In this document: positions 1 to 10,534 of the stretch, one piece after another | How the letters are laid out: each line of letters opens with the position of its first letter | Numbering within the stretch: the stretch's first letter is position 1 | DNA from: Apoda limacodes | Taxonomy: Eukaryota; Arthropoda; Insecta; Lepidoptera; Limacodidae | NCBI GenBank assembly: GCA_946406115.1 | Contig: OX291562.1 | Span: 3,564,001-3,628,000 of the forward strand | Length of the DNA stretch: 64,000 nt | Direction: 5' to 3' | Notes under the pieces: model-generated | Seen by the model: only the letters and a program-made list of their open reading frames with translations | What the model was told of the DNA's origin: nothing | Databases searched by the model: none | Translations under genes and position numbers: made by a program

Positions 1-148
1 GACGTTTATCAATTGAGAAACGTTTAGCTAGATCGCAACTCTGAAAAGTGCTATACGATCTCCCACCCCAGCCCATTAACCCATTAACCCATTAACCCAC
101 CAGCCCTTAAACACTCGGAACTGGATTTCTACAAACTAGACGCAACCG
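1..148 (-). mobile_element. Fragment of Jockey-type LINE 5' UTR (minus strand)
   Basis: Read on the minus strand, this segment matches the 5' leader of the Jockey-type element at 47690-47790 with many shared blocks, including AGATCGTATAGC, TTTTCAGAGTTGCG and AAGGGCTGGTGGG. It differs by a small internal expansion in which the octamer attaaccc is repeated about three times (around 72-98). The repeat is cut by the window edge. It is non-coding leader sequence of a retrotransposon, not a gene. The match was read by eye; the element name is inferred from the ORF1 that follows the second copy. Confidence 0.7.
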
Positions 149-829
149 ATATTTAAAACGCGATAATAATCAAGTATACATCCGTGCATAATATGTATTG
201 TTTTGCCTTATTTATGCATATGTGTGTAAAGAAGGTATTGAACGTGGTGAGTGTGACAGGAGATTTGTAAAATAGTTATTAGGAGAATGTGTGAGCAGTG
301 CGTAGTGTCTAATAAGTTTTGGATTTCAGAATTGAGTCAATTGAATTTAGAGGTGAAATGGGACTACTGCAGAAAATTATTTGTTGTGAACTGAGAAGCA
401 ATTCTTGCGAATAATGGGTTTTGACCATAATTTGTACGGTGTGTTGGGAAAAAAAGACGAGTACGACGACCTCGTCTCGAGGGGACCTAAATACTTACTT
501 TGCTAATCAAAATTGGTCAGTCAGTCCAATCGGCCTCGAATGATGTCATACAGAACATTATATAAGCAAGTGTTCATCGGATGTTAAGGGGAAGAAACCT
601 AAATGGCTGCAGCTGACCTCACAGTTATTAAAGTGGGAACGCAATTTAAAGTTAAGATGTTTTACGAATTTTCCTTGAATACCTTTGATGCAATGTAAGT
701 AGGTTATATAATGTGGGGACCAAATACAATTAGCGTATTATAAGATACTGCGTACATAGGCATTAAATACACTCTTTATGCATGAAATATCTATAAAAGG
801 TTGACACATACTTTTTTGTGATTTAATCT
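149..829. other. No recognised gene; possible TATA/short-exon signal at 559-697
   Basis: No known repeat is recognised here. One feature stands out: TATATAAG at 559-566, an ATG at 603-605, 30 open codons ending DAM, and a GTAAGT splice-donor consensus at 695-700 overlapping the stop. The short peptide resembles no family I know, and this could be chance in AT-rich DNA. Confidence 0.25.
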
Positions 830-1250
830 TTATGCACGTCCATGGATAATTTTCAGTCCAAATGCACACCTAAATCGCATACTGTTTGAACCCTTTCTAC
901 TGGTTTATTCTCAATTTTATAATGGCAGTCGATAGGATTATGTCTTCGTGTAATAGTGATTAACTGACATTTGTTGGTGTTGACTGTGATTCTATTTGTA
1001 CGATAGTATTCTGATAGACGATCTAGATCTATAACGGAAAATCTTGGTGTCGTCTGCGTATGTTAGAAACTAGTGATGAAGCCGTGTGTAATTGTCATAT
1101 AAATATAGATTATTAAAGAGAGGAACTAGACGTGAACCCTGAGGCATGCCAGATTTTATGTTAATAAAGTTAGAACAAAAACCATCCAAAACGACAGTGG
1201 CTACGATTTGTAAGATATTACTTGACCCATCTCAGTAAATTCCCATGGAT
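830..1250 (-). mobile_element. Decayed LINE reverse transcriptase fragment (Jockey/CR1-like)
   Basis: On the minus strand the fragments read, in order, a YLTNR-like segment, a MPQGS motif (RT block before the active site), a YADDTKIF active-site motif and, in another frame, a DLGVHLD motif. This is the normal order of the palm-to-thumb part of a non-LTR retrotransposon reverse transcriptase. Stops and frameshifts interrupt every frame (for example a stop between the PQGS and YADD motifs), so it cannot make enzyme. Neither the endonuclease nor the 3' UTR is present. Clade placement is inferred from the motifs only. Part of it is repeated in inverted orientation at 1854-2042. Confidence 0.8.
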
Positions 1251-1853
1251 CACTAAAAGAGTGTCGGAAAAACTCACTGAAGGCGTTGCAGATTTCCGTT
1301 CCAGAAGAAAATTTCTAATTGCTATTTGTTACATACTTTGGATTATTACATGAGCGTCGCCTAGACTTTATGTTGCTTGTAATGTTTTTTTGCATATTTC
1401 TGATATATTTTTTATAACATTGTGCCTCCACTCTATTTTGTCTAGATCGTAGCAAAGAAAATTCAAAGTAGTCCAAAAGTTATTTTTTTTTTATTTATTT
1501 CGATTTCGATTCTAGATCATCGGGTAGAGTACCCTCTTGGGAAACTTGCTTTTGTCTTGTACATTACTGAATGTTTTTCAATTATTGTATTTATTGCAAT
1601 AAAACATTTGGTAGTGACCATTGTTTCAACTCTTGCGTAAATTTTTAAAGCGTGTATTGCATTTGCTTGTTATGAAAGTAAAATTTTAAGATTCATGTTA
1701 AATAATTAGAATAGCTTGGTATCAAGTGCATTGTCTCTAAGGTGTAGCAAAAAATGATGTGACTACAAAACGTTAAAACCAAAAAAATCCATACACTCAT
1801 TATGGCATCAATTGGTGGTATATTACGAATACATGTCATAGTAATGTGCATGT
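1251..1853. other. AT-rich spacer between inverted LINE copies
   Basis: No motif, repeat or coding signal recognised. It forms the roughly 600-700 bp loop between the inverted LINE fragments at 957-1147 and 1854-2042. Confidence 0.5.
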
Positions 1854-2042
1854 CATGCCTCAGGGTTCACGTCTAGTTACTCTCTTGAATAATCTATATT
1901 TATATGACAATTACACACGGCTTCATCACTAGTTTCTAACATACGCAGACGACTCCAAGATTTTCCGTTATAGATCTAGATCGTCTATCAGAATACTATC
2001 GTACAAATAGAATCACAGTCAACACCAACAAATGTCAGTTAA
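1854..2042 (+). repeat. Inverted duplicate of the LINE RT fragment
   Basis: This segment of about 189 bp is the reverse complement of 957-1147 with only about three differences, and it carries the same premature stop between the PQGS-like motif and YADDSKIF. Because the lesion is shared, it is better explained as a copy of an already dead fragment than as a second retrotransposition. Its right edge abuts the SINE that begins at 2043. Confidence 0.85.
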
Positions 2043-2310
2043 TCAGGGTGATTTGGGCCATAGTCCACACGCGGGCCCAGTGCGGATTGTGAGCTTCACA
2101 AACGTCTTTTTGTTTTTCTTGACGTATGCAGGTTTCCTCACGATGTTTTCCTTCACCGAAACGCCAGTGGTGTGAATAAATAACTCAGTGTACATGAGAA
2201 ATTAAGAAAAGACTCATTGGTACACGCCAACCCTGGGGTTCGAACCTCCGCCACTTAGGGCGTGAAGTATAAACCCCTCGACCACCATCGACTTTTGAAC
2301 AATGTGATTG
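2043..2310 (-). mobile_element. tRNA-derived SINE, minus strand
   Basis: The minus strand begins near 2310 with a tRNA-like head containing the polymerase III box-B-type GGTTCGAACC (2236-2250 region). It then carries the shared body with CACCACTGG, GAGGAAACCTGCATAC and GTGTGGACTATGGCCCAAATC. The same body occurs at 2853, 35405 and 60690. Transcription would be by RNA polymerase III and mobilisation by a LINE in trans (known for SINEs). Family names such as Metulj or HaSE are possible but not verified. Confidence 0.8.
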
Positions 2311-2609
2311 AAAAATTAAGAAAAAAATGAAATTTCATGCATTTTGCGCTAAAGTGAAAATAAAATGCAACTGAAAAAGCGTCTACTGTTTGTTTTAAAT
2401 ATTTGAATTTTATTTTACCAACATCTCGCTATCGGATAATTTTGCAATTTAAATTTAAAGAATATTTTTTGAGATATCACTTTATTCTTTTGTTTAGTTT
2501 TGTCACAATTAATTGAACATTAAAATCTATTAACATATTTATTAATACTTATAAATCTATCAATATTATTATATTCTTTTATAACTTTACAATTTTTACA
2601 ATACAATAC

Positions 2610-2660
2610 AAACCGACCAAGTGTGAGTCTGGCTCGCGCACCGAGGTTTCTGTATAAACT
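2610..2660 (+). repeat. Isolated head of the GTGCGAGTCGG repeat group
   Basis: A degraded version of the shared head (ACCAAGTGTGAGTCTGG then CTCGCGCACCGAGG) with no recognisable body or tail. It shows that truncated copies of this group are common. Confidence 0.55.
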
Positions 2661-2734
2661 TATTATATGTAGACAATTCTTTCATCATGCGATTAAGTTT
2701 TACAGGTTTGTGCCTCAGGAATTTTTCCCAGATT

Positions 2735-2852
2735 TGTAATGTTTGCCTGGTAGATATCGCTTTTTAAGATAAGGTCGCCTAATTTTTTTTTTATTCTAGT
2801 TTTCTATTGTAATTATTTAAATTGTACAATAAAGAACTTCTCTTCACTTCAC
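2735..2852 (+). mobile_element. LINE 3' tail
   Basis: GCCTGGTAGATATCGC, then TTTTAAGATAAGGTCGCC, a T-rich stretch and ACAATAAAGAAC: the layout of a lepidopteran LINE 3' UTR ending in a polyadenylation-signal-like AATAAAG. No coding part is attached. It runs directly into the SINE at 2853. Confidence 0.6.
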
Positions 2853-3126
2853 GCCCTAAGTGGCGGAGGTTCGAACCCCGGGGTCGGCGTGTACCAACGA
2901 GTCTTTTCTTAATTTCTCATGTACACTGAGTTATTTATTCACACCACTGGTGTTTCGGTGAAGAAAAACATCGTGAGGAAACCTGCATAGGTAAAAAAAA
3001 ACAAAAAGACGTTTTTGAAGCTCACAATCCGCACTGGGCCCGCGTGTGGACTATGGCCCAAATTACCCTCGCGTATGAGGGTAGGCCGTGACCCAGCAGT
3101 GGGGACGTATGAAGGCTGGCAAGATT
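2853..3126 (+). mobile_element. tRNA-derived SINE, plus strand
   Basis: Same family as 2043-2310 in the opposite orientation. The box-B-like GGTTCGAACCCC lies near 2868, followed by GTGTACCAA, the CACCACTGG block, GAGGAAACCTGCAT and GTGTGGACTATGGCCC, then the more distal GGGACGTATGAAGGCTGGCAAGA end. The first part of the tRNA-like head is missing. Small changes to the other copies indicate an old, inactive insertion. Confidence 0.8.
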
Positions 3127-3240
3127 GTTCAACAAGCATACGGTCCGTCTGATGTTGAAGAGTGATCATATTATATAAGTATATAGACGGTTGTAACACT
3201 AGAGGCATTCTCATTACACACGTGTTGCCGAAGCCTTTAG
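3127..3240 (-). mobile_element. CR1-like LINE 3' end, minus strand
   Basis: On the minus strand it carries a degraded version of the tail seen at 27650-27740: CGGCAACACG, a block of the form CTCTAGTGTTACAACCGTC, and CATCAGACGGACCGTATGCTTGTT. Only the 3' UTR is left. Confidence 0.6.
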
Positions 3241-4771
3241 AAATCTAGTCAGGCCATTTTTGAGGACCTAATCTTAACAGGTTCTCATTATACTGGATAA
3301 TATAAAAAAAGTCTTTGGATCTGTAATACAAATAATAAGCCAAAAGCGATTAAGATAAAATCTATGTTAGATAATTAGATTAATATTAAATGTAATTTTG
3401 GGCAATACCCTTACATTTAGGGAATAAACTTAAATTGAAATATAGTATTTGAGGAACCGAGAAATATAGCCGTTAATTTATAAAAAATAACCTTAAAAAA
3501 TAATACATAATCCTTTAAGATTTGACGTTAACATAAAATACTTCATATATATTCCACGTGAATTCCAAGTGCTATATAACAAGAAGTTGTTCAAAAATGT
3601 CGAAGACGAGTCAAATTATATATTATTATAAGCTTTTGAAAATAAAAATAAATAAATAAAACAACATTTTAACAACATTATTAATCCAACTAGAAAGTGT
3701 CTTCTTCGACTTGAAGTCGAATGCCGCATCCATCCACTAAGAAAATTGTTTATCATGTAACGCATAGAAAACACTGTTCAATGTCTGTCTAGGGCTACTT
3801 TTACTTTTTAGTGGTTTTTTGAAGTCAGTTTAATATTCTTTTTATGATAAAATTTTATTTATTTACATAATAAACAATAATATACTGTAGAATAAATAAA
3901 ATTAAATATTTCCTTCGAGTAATTTTATTTTTTATCAATATTCTCTGATATTATATTTTATATCATAATGTTTTTTTTTATAATTTTTTAAATACAAACA
4001 TATTAATATTTTATATATATTAGGTACTTTTAAAATCATCATGTATGAATAAGTATTATTTACTAGAATTTTTCACTTATTATGAACTATTGTGTTAAAT
4101 TATTTATTTATTAACTCACTTAAGTAGTGTTAGTAAAAATTTAACAATTGCATATACTTAGGTAAATGTTACGATCTACCTTAATGGGCATACCACAGAT
4201 ACACTACTTATTCAATTATTCTTTTGTTAAGTATTATAATTGTTTAGTAATTATTTAAAATACTACGAGAGTACTAATTATAGTTAGGATTGTTGCACTA
4301 CCATAAATTAACGCAGTCGCCACTTGACTTTTAACGTCGCATCCAAGGAACAAAATTTTTAAACAAATAACAATTTATTCCTCAAATAGTGTTTAAGAAA
4401 TTAATTAATTCTTTGACATTTGAACTTTATATAAGATCAGAAATCGTACACAAAATCGCAAGAAAATCAAATGAACAATTATTTATTTAAACTCACATTT
4501 CCATAAGTCTGCCGTTGATCTAATATTAGAGTTGAGTTTTGGCGTTATTCCACTAACGCTTCGAATGTCCTTTTCGTACAGCGTTGTTATTGTACGAAAC
4601 ACGAGATTAGCAAACGAATTCGTACTTAATACATGAAACGTCCGACGCGACAAAATATGTTTTGTAACTGATAAGTATGAAATTAACGTCGTATATCGAC
4701 ACGATGAAGAACTAGCTTAATACATATGCGTGTGGGTGTGTGCGTAAGTATACGCACACCTGTATTAATAA
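3241..4771. other. AT-rich DNA, nothing recognised
   Basis: Long AT-rich stretch with poly-T/poly-A runs. A small GC-containing hairpin occurs near 4727-4760 (GTGTGTGCG... CGCACAC). No coding potential or known repeat was seen. Confidence 0.5.
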
Positions 4772-4915
4772 AATTGGATTTAGGCAGTTTAGCAGAAAGT
4801 CCTCAACCAACAAAAAGACACTTTTGAGATTTAAAGTTCAAACAACTTCAATATCTGAATAGTCATTTTTTGTGGGTTGAGTCCTTTCTGCTAAACTACT
4901 TCCAATTATTTTGAT
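4772..4915. repeat. Short foldback element (MITE-like)
   Basis: Left arm near 4787-4814 (GTTTAGCAGAAAGTCCTCAACC) and right arm near 4871-4898 (GGGTTGAGTCCTTTCTGC) are inverted repeats. The outer AATTGGA/TCCAATT pair extends the symmetry. The size of about 140 bp, a non-coding loop and AT-rich flanks suit a miniature inverted-repeat element. Confidence 0.6.
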
Positions 4916-5797
4916 TATTGAGGGTTTTATTTCAAGATAGCTAATTTCCAAAAAGCTTACAATTCACACTTGCATTTACGTAAAATGGGTATATAATGAT
5001 ATTGAAATTGTGTTAACTAAAAATATTTTTAATAAACGTAGGAACTTCTGTGTAGAAAACACATCTTTTCTCAATCTCTTGTGAAACTAGCTATTCAAGT
5101 AAGGCTGCACTAGGAAATAGAATAGAAATCAAAAATTAACTAACGCAATTCATTAAAACCTTAAACTTAACGAAGCCCTAATCTTTTCAATAACTATTTA
5201 ACAAAATAACACAAGACATAACAAAATGCAGAAGACCACTTGCTTTCAGTGATTACAAGCAAAACAATTATAAACCACAAATTAACCTAAAAAGTCACAA
5301 AAACGAACTTAACAGAGAAATTAAATTAGGAACGTAACAATAACGATCAAAACTGATACTGAGATAACAGAACCGCACAAACACTTTTAAATAATGTAAA
5401 TTTGTCACCTTTTTTTGTAAATTTATTCTTTCTCTGGGTTTGCGGGAAAAAATCTTTGGCAGAGATACGTAAGCCCTTTGTTTGTACTATTTTTCTAGAA
5501 TTATAATTTCTTGTTATGTTTTTTTTTCGTACAATAAAGGATTAAAATAAATTAAAAAGAACGTGAATATTTTCATTCATCTTAATGGTAATAATTGCCA
5601 GCTTTAATTTTTCATTTACCCTTAAGTTTAATTAATTACATTATTAGCAAGTTGTAAGAAACTGCATTACTTATAGAAAAATAGGTTTTTATCAATATCT
5701 AGTTGTTTTCGGTAGACAAATTGTAATTTCAAGAGGAAAGCAAACATCTTAATGTTTTTTCGAGGGATTATGGAACCACTACAAAATTCGTAAAATT
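4916..5797. other. AT-rich DNA, nothing recognised
   Basis: No open reading frame of note, no known repeat. ACAATAAAGGATT near 5530 resembles a LINE tail but lacks supporting sequence. Confidence 0.45.
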
Positions 5798-6065
5798 AGA
5801 AATACCAGAATACCAAATAACAAAAAATGCCAGATTACTCATACTGTACCACGTGTCTCCTAAGACCACCGAAAATTAGAACATTCGAAGCAAAAAAAAT
5901 TTTTTTTTTTCAAATAAAAGTTATAATAAATAATTTAGCTATTTATTTTTTATAGCTATTTTCGTGAAATATAGATTTTTTGCATATAGAATGTCCTGAT
6001 TTTCAGGGGTCTTTGGGAAAACGTGGTATAGTATGAGTTATCTAGTATTTTCTGGTATTATTTCG
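5798..6065. repeat. Foldback element of about 270 bp
   Basis: Imperfect inverted arms: AATACCAGAATACC... CTCATACTGTACCACGTG on the left pairs with CACGT/ACGTGGTATAGTATGAG... TTTTCTGGTATT on the right, with ATTCGAAG/GAATGTCC blocks further in. The core is poly-A/T. No coding capacity. It is consistent with a decayed MITE. Confidence 0.6.
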
Positions 6066-6308
6066 ACATGCGAATTTATATCAAACTCGTAGGCACACCA
6101 GAGACTATAGAGTTTTCATGTTTGTTGAAAATGTTTATTAAATTTTATGGATTGGCAGTTTGAAGTTGAGTAAAAAACTTGAATTTGAATTTATTATCCA
6201 TATTAAAGTTTCATATCAATTTTGTAGGTAGGTGTTTAATTTTAAATTGCAGCAGCAGTGGTTTCAGCAGAACCACCTGTCACTCAGGTAATCTAAAAAT
6301 CTAAACTC

Positions 6309-6575
6309 CAAATCATCTTAGCAATCCTGATGTCAACTGGCTACCAAGATCATACCATTTAACGCCGAGCGATTTCTTTCTTTGCGGTTTTTATGTAATC
6401 ACTGGTGTCTGCTAATAAACCAGAAACATTCCTGGGCTCAAGGCCGAGATCTAACGCGTCATCGGTGAGATACAGCCACATCTTTGCCAAAAAGTCATTG
6501 AAAATATCAAGAAAAGAACAATGGTCTTTCATCATAGCTGCGGGGAACATTTGCCTGATATTTTATTTCATACTT
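6309..6575 (+). pseudogene. Mariner/Tc1-type transposase C-terminal fragment
   Basis: One plus frame reads DVNWLPRSYHLTPSDFFLCG, the signature around the last catalytic aspartate of IS630/Tc1/mariner DDE transposases (family consensus PRSxDLTPxDFFLWG). After a frameshift the next frame reads RVIGEIQPHLCQKVIENI and ends CGEHLPDILFHT, the usual C-terminus of such transposases. The N-terminal DNA-binding domain and the first two catalytic residues are absent. A stop and a frameshift make it dead. No terminal inverted repeats were identified beside it. It is a remnant of a cut-and-paste transposon. Confidence 0.75.
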
Positions 6576-6849
6576 AACCGTAACATGTCTACAATTACAA
6601 TGCAATGTTCAAACATGTTTCCATTTTTTAATGAATTATTGAGACACCTGTTATTTTTATCGGATACGGTTCTTAAATTGAATTGAAAAGGTTTTCAGAC
6701 ATCTGACAGTTGCAGCTACGGATACAAAGCTCCAGAACATCCCTGCATGGTTTGAATTTATCTATTTACTGTAGAGCTTAAAATCTGCGTAATGTATTCG
6801 TTACTGGTCTTCATATACGTCCCTGCTATTGAGATCAACCCTCAAACTT
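6576..6849. other. Unassigned DNA
   Basis: Possibly remaining flank of the mariner fragment; no motif recognised. Confidence 0.3.
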
Positions 6850-6980
6850 GAGCGAGAGCGATTTGGGCTTATAGCCTGTAAAAAAGACCCAGTATAGTTT
6901 GTGGACTTCAAATAGTTCTTTTTAACGTATGCATATTTCGTCACGATGTTTTCCTTCACTGTGAGACTAGTGGTTTGGAT
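6850..6980 (-). mobile_element. Degraded SINE, minus strand
   Basis: Contains, in reverse orientation, the SINE blocks CACTAGTCTCACAGTGAAGG, AAAACATCGTGACG and GCGAGAGCG... at low similarity to 2043-2310. Head lost. Confidence 0.55.
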
Positions 6981-6985
6981 GAGAA

Positions 6986-7381
6986 AATCGGTCTAGTGCG
7001 AGTCGGACTCACGCACGAAGGGTTCCGTACCATTGTCTACAAAAACGGCAAAAAAATCACGTTTGTTGTATGAGGGCCTCCCTTAAATATTTGTTTTATT
7101 TGAATTTAATTATTTGTTTTAAAAGTAATTTTTAAACTCAATATTCTGTGAATATTTCAAGCATCTACCTGTTGCTGTTATCAATATCAAGCAAAAACGA
7201 GCAAAAAAAAACACGTTTGTTGTATGGGAGCCCCCTTAAATATTTATTTTAGTCTGTTGTTCAACTGTCTAACTATCACAGTTCATGAGACACAGCCTGA
7301 TGACAGACAGACGGACAGACGGACAGCGGGGTCTTAGTAATAGGGTCCCGTTTTTTACCCTTTGAGTACGGAACCCTAAAA
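6986..7381 (+). repeat. GTGCGAGTCGG repeat, body type 1
   Basis: Head TAGTGCGAGTCGGACTC at 6992, GGTTCCGTACCATT, the AAAACGGCAAAAAAATCACG block, GTTCATGAGACACAGCCTGA, a GACAGACGGACAGACGGACAG microsatellite and the tail GAGTACGGAACCCTAAAA. It is a non-autonomous interspersed element of about 395 bp. Head GGTTCCGTACC and tail GGTACGGAACC-like sequences are reverse complements, so the ends are loosely inverted. There is no ORF. Confidence 0.8.
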
Positions 7382-7802
7382 ACGACGTTATATTTTTAGA
7401 ATAACCTAAAAAAATGACATATTCCTGTAGAGTGAACAAATATCTCGTGCTAACTTGAGTTAAGTCATTTCAGTATAACCTCGGAAGTTTGTGTCAAACT
7501 GAGCACAACCTCGGAAGTATGTGTCAAAAATTCCTTCTTAAATCCCTAGGGACGCAAAGTGATTTCAATTCGGAATGTGAACATTGCAAGTAAATGTTAC
7601 AATTACCAAAGAGATCGATCAAGGACATTGAATGAACAAGTAACTAGTTGTATAATAAAACTGACTGACCGCGCGCGGACCAAATAAAAAAAGTTTATTA
7701 AAAAGTAAAAATCGCGTAAAATGTATTCCGCTTTTGTAATTGTTTACACAAATTCGTATATATTATGATATTACTTTAATAGAAAAATAGTTCGTTTTAA
7801 AG
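7382..7802. other. Spacer with a two-copy direct repeat
   Basis: The block AACCTCGGAAGTTTGTGTCAA near 7479 recurs as AACCTCGGAAGTATGTGTCAA near 7507. GC-rich GACCGCGCGCGGACC at about 7668. No gene recognised. Confidence 0.45.
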
Positions 7803-8016
7803 TAGAGTGTATCACTCGATCGCAAAATTACCCCGTGCGCCGCCCTTTAATCCCTCACTGCGCTTCGGATTCTACTCTAGAATCCCTCGCTCCACTTTGG
7901 AACGCCGTGAAAAATATTATTTTGATCCCTTGTGATACAATCTACTATTTTAACCTGGAGATATTAGGTTAAAATAGTAGATTGTATCACAAGGGATCAA
8001 AATAAACTAAACTGTC
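7803..8016. repeat. Hairpin-bearing repeat with perfect 40-bp arms
   Basis: 7917-7956 and 7966-8005 are perfect reverse complements of each other (40 bp each) with a 9-nt loop. The arm begins TTATTTTGATCCCTTGTG and ends TTTTAACCT. A moderately GC-rich stretch (7815-7915) with CCCTCACTGCGCTTCGG and CCCTCGCTCCACTTTGG precedes it. Likely part of a non-autonomous element, but its boundaries are unclear. Confidence 0.75.
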
Positions 8017-9586
8017 CTCTGTACTATAGCTCTTTACACGACACCATCTCAGCGCAAGATTATTCTTAAATATTCCATCTGATTCCTGATAGAATACACA
8101 CAAGTTGCATAAGATAATTTTTTTTACAAGCATTTCTTTTCAATAGAAAATTCCTAAACCGAAGAAAAACTGTATTGAATAGACCGATTTACCATACGAG
8201 GGTTTCACTGAAGAAAAATCATCTACAATTTGGAAGGTTAAAGTAAATTTAAATTTCATTAATTTGTACTATTAGTTATTAAGGTAAGCAATTTTTTTTT
8301 TTTCTATTTTGGGCAACTGAAGTCCCAAAAGGTTATGAGGTAAAGTCCCAAATAGTGTTTTATTAAGGCCATCCCTGCGGTCCACTAACGTAGCCATTGA
8401 ATAAATTTTTTTAAATAAATTATTCACTGTTCGTAAAAAGCGTTTTTAAAAATTATAAAAAGAACGATAAGTAATATTTCTAAAATGAATATGTAAGATG
8501 AATATAGTCACAAGTGGCCACTTTTATCAGATATCCTATCTACAACTCAGAGATATATGAGAAACAATATGAAACGTAGTGAAAATAGTTTATATTTAGT
8601 TTAACATTTCGTACAATAATTTTTTTAAATATACTATCTACGAACAGCAAAGTCAGTAGTTTAGAAACTTTTGTTGCACTGTAAAATAATGTCACAGTTA
8701 AAATAAGAAATATTTGGATGCCTACATTTAAGACTACAATATTTAGTTACTTTAAATCAAAACTCAGCAAAGTCTCATTTAATATCTATCTTAAACTACT
8801 GTTTAAGGGGTCGATATTGAAATTTGACCTCTAGGTACAAACGAGATACAAAAAATGTTTTCTGCGCAGACAAAATTGCAAAGCTTATATAAAAATTAGT
8901 GCAATCACTTCCCTTAAGCAACGTCGTTAGCAGCTCAACATAAGCGTGAGATTACATCTGAGAATTTCATTACGTTTTCTTGAGGGAGTTCCTTCTCGTG
9001 TCCAAGATTAAAAGTAGTAGTAAGCGCGCTTATTTAATCATTTCTTTAAAAAAAATCTCGTTTATGGAGATGCAGAGTTTTATTTAAAAACTCCGAGTTA
9101 TCTCGTTCGCTATCTTGAATCTTTTATCTAAATTGCAAGAGCCGTATTTATTTAATACTCTTACAGAGTAAACATAACGAACTCGCATTACATTATGACC
9201 ATGTAATAAAAATAATACCTTTTTAACGACTGCAATAAGGTTTTAAATTTTTTAAATTAAAACCGTTTAAAAAGGCATAATTTACAAAGGATACTTAGTT
9301 ACGACTAAGTTCAACTTAACTCTTGCATAACTTTTAAATTCAATCATCAATTTTCTTTGCTTTAATTAAGTCCACGTTAACTTCTCTTGATTTTCTTCTA
9401 CAGTTTCTTTTTCACTTATTATGAATAAAGAAAGTTTAATGCGAAATTTCTGCTTTTAAGTGTGTATCATTAAAATTCACAAAATTATGTTTATTTTCAA
9501 TAAACCCAAAATAGAAATTTGTGTCACTGAAGTACGTTGAATTTATTTGCTGTGCCCTTGACTGACCTGCTACCTTCACTGTATAT
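8017..9586. other. AT-rich DNA, nothing recognised
   Basis: No coding frame, SINE or LINE motif recognised. Several poly-T and poly-A runs. Confidence 0.45.
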
Positions 9587-9914
9587 CAGCTAACTAGCGC
9601 CTCCATTAGATATTGCTGTTTTCTCTTCGAAGAAAGCGAATTTCGAGAATCTAAATGTTGAAAATGTAAAACTTGCCACTGGCTATTTTTAGAACGTTTT
9701 GTATTGTTTGTAGGATATATCTGTAACTTGTAGAAGACATTTCTGCTGAAAACGGACACTTTTTCAAAAATGTATACTTAAACTCACAGCTATATTTTTA
9801 GAGTAATAGAAAACGTTCTTAAAAAAGGTTATGACTAGTTTTATATTTTCAACCTAAGGATTCTGGAAATTCGCTTTCTTCGAAGAGAAAATAGAAATAT
9901 CTTATGTTAGCTGC
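9587..9914. repeat. MITE-like foldback of about 330 bp
   Basis: The left arm (9587-9672: CAGCTAAC... AGATATTGCTG... TTCTCTTCGAAGAAAGCG, GTTGAAAATGTAAAACT) is matched in reverse complement by 9833-9914 (AGTTTTATATTTTCAAC... CGCTTTCTTCGAAGAGAA... GTTAGCTG). The centre is AT-rich and non-coding. Consistent with a miniature inverted-repeat transposable element; target duplications not resolved. Confidence 0.7.
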
Positions 9915-10084
9915 CACAGCTGAACAGAATATATTTTAGTAAAGTGAATTATTATAATCTCCATAAATAATAAAAAACAACATTTAAGGGATAGATAAGG
10001 GTTTCTTGATAAGGGACTCCTATTTAAGAAACGCGTGTTTTTTGCTCTATCGTCTAAACGGTTAAAGGTACACACAAGCCTGTA

Positions 10085-10318
10085 AACTCTCAAGTTAAAC
10101 AACAAATTAAAAAAAAACTGATTTCGATGAACCGTGTCCAAGAACCACCGCTACAATATCTGCTTTCAAATAAAAAAAAACCACATCCAAATCGGCTCAC
10201 CCGTTTAATAGCTACGGTGCCACATACAGATACACACCAACACACATAGCGGTTAAACTTAAAAGTTATAACACCCCTCTTTTTGCGTTTGGGGTTAAAA
10301 AAGGCCATGTGCTAGTTG
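10085..10318 (+). repeat. LINE/RTE-like 3' region
   Basis: Contains CCACATCCAAATCGGCTCACCCGTTTAA-like wording, ACACACATAGCGG and the ending TTGCGTTTGGGGTTAAAAA. These are typical of the 3' part of old insect RTE-type or similar non-LTR repeats. No coding sequence is attached. Confidence 0.5.
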
Positions 10319-10534
10319 AACCTCGTGATATTGTGTAGCGGTACGGTTTTATATTTTCAGTAGATTTGGCTATAGCTCCGCCTGAACTAAAATATTACTG
10401 TAGTTACCGGCGTGGTATTTCTACTGCAAGTCCTTGACTAAAGTAACAACGATTGCTATGGCAAACATAGATAAATTAGCTATAGTTCGTCCACTTAGAA
10501 TTGGGTTACTGTTATTTCTGTTATTATATAATGT

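Noticed and set aside
6359..6550. Minus-strand 63-codon frame with protein-like wording
   Set aside because: The plus strand carries mariner transposase motifs in the right order over the same bases, so the minus frame is a shadow.
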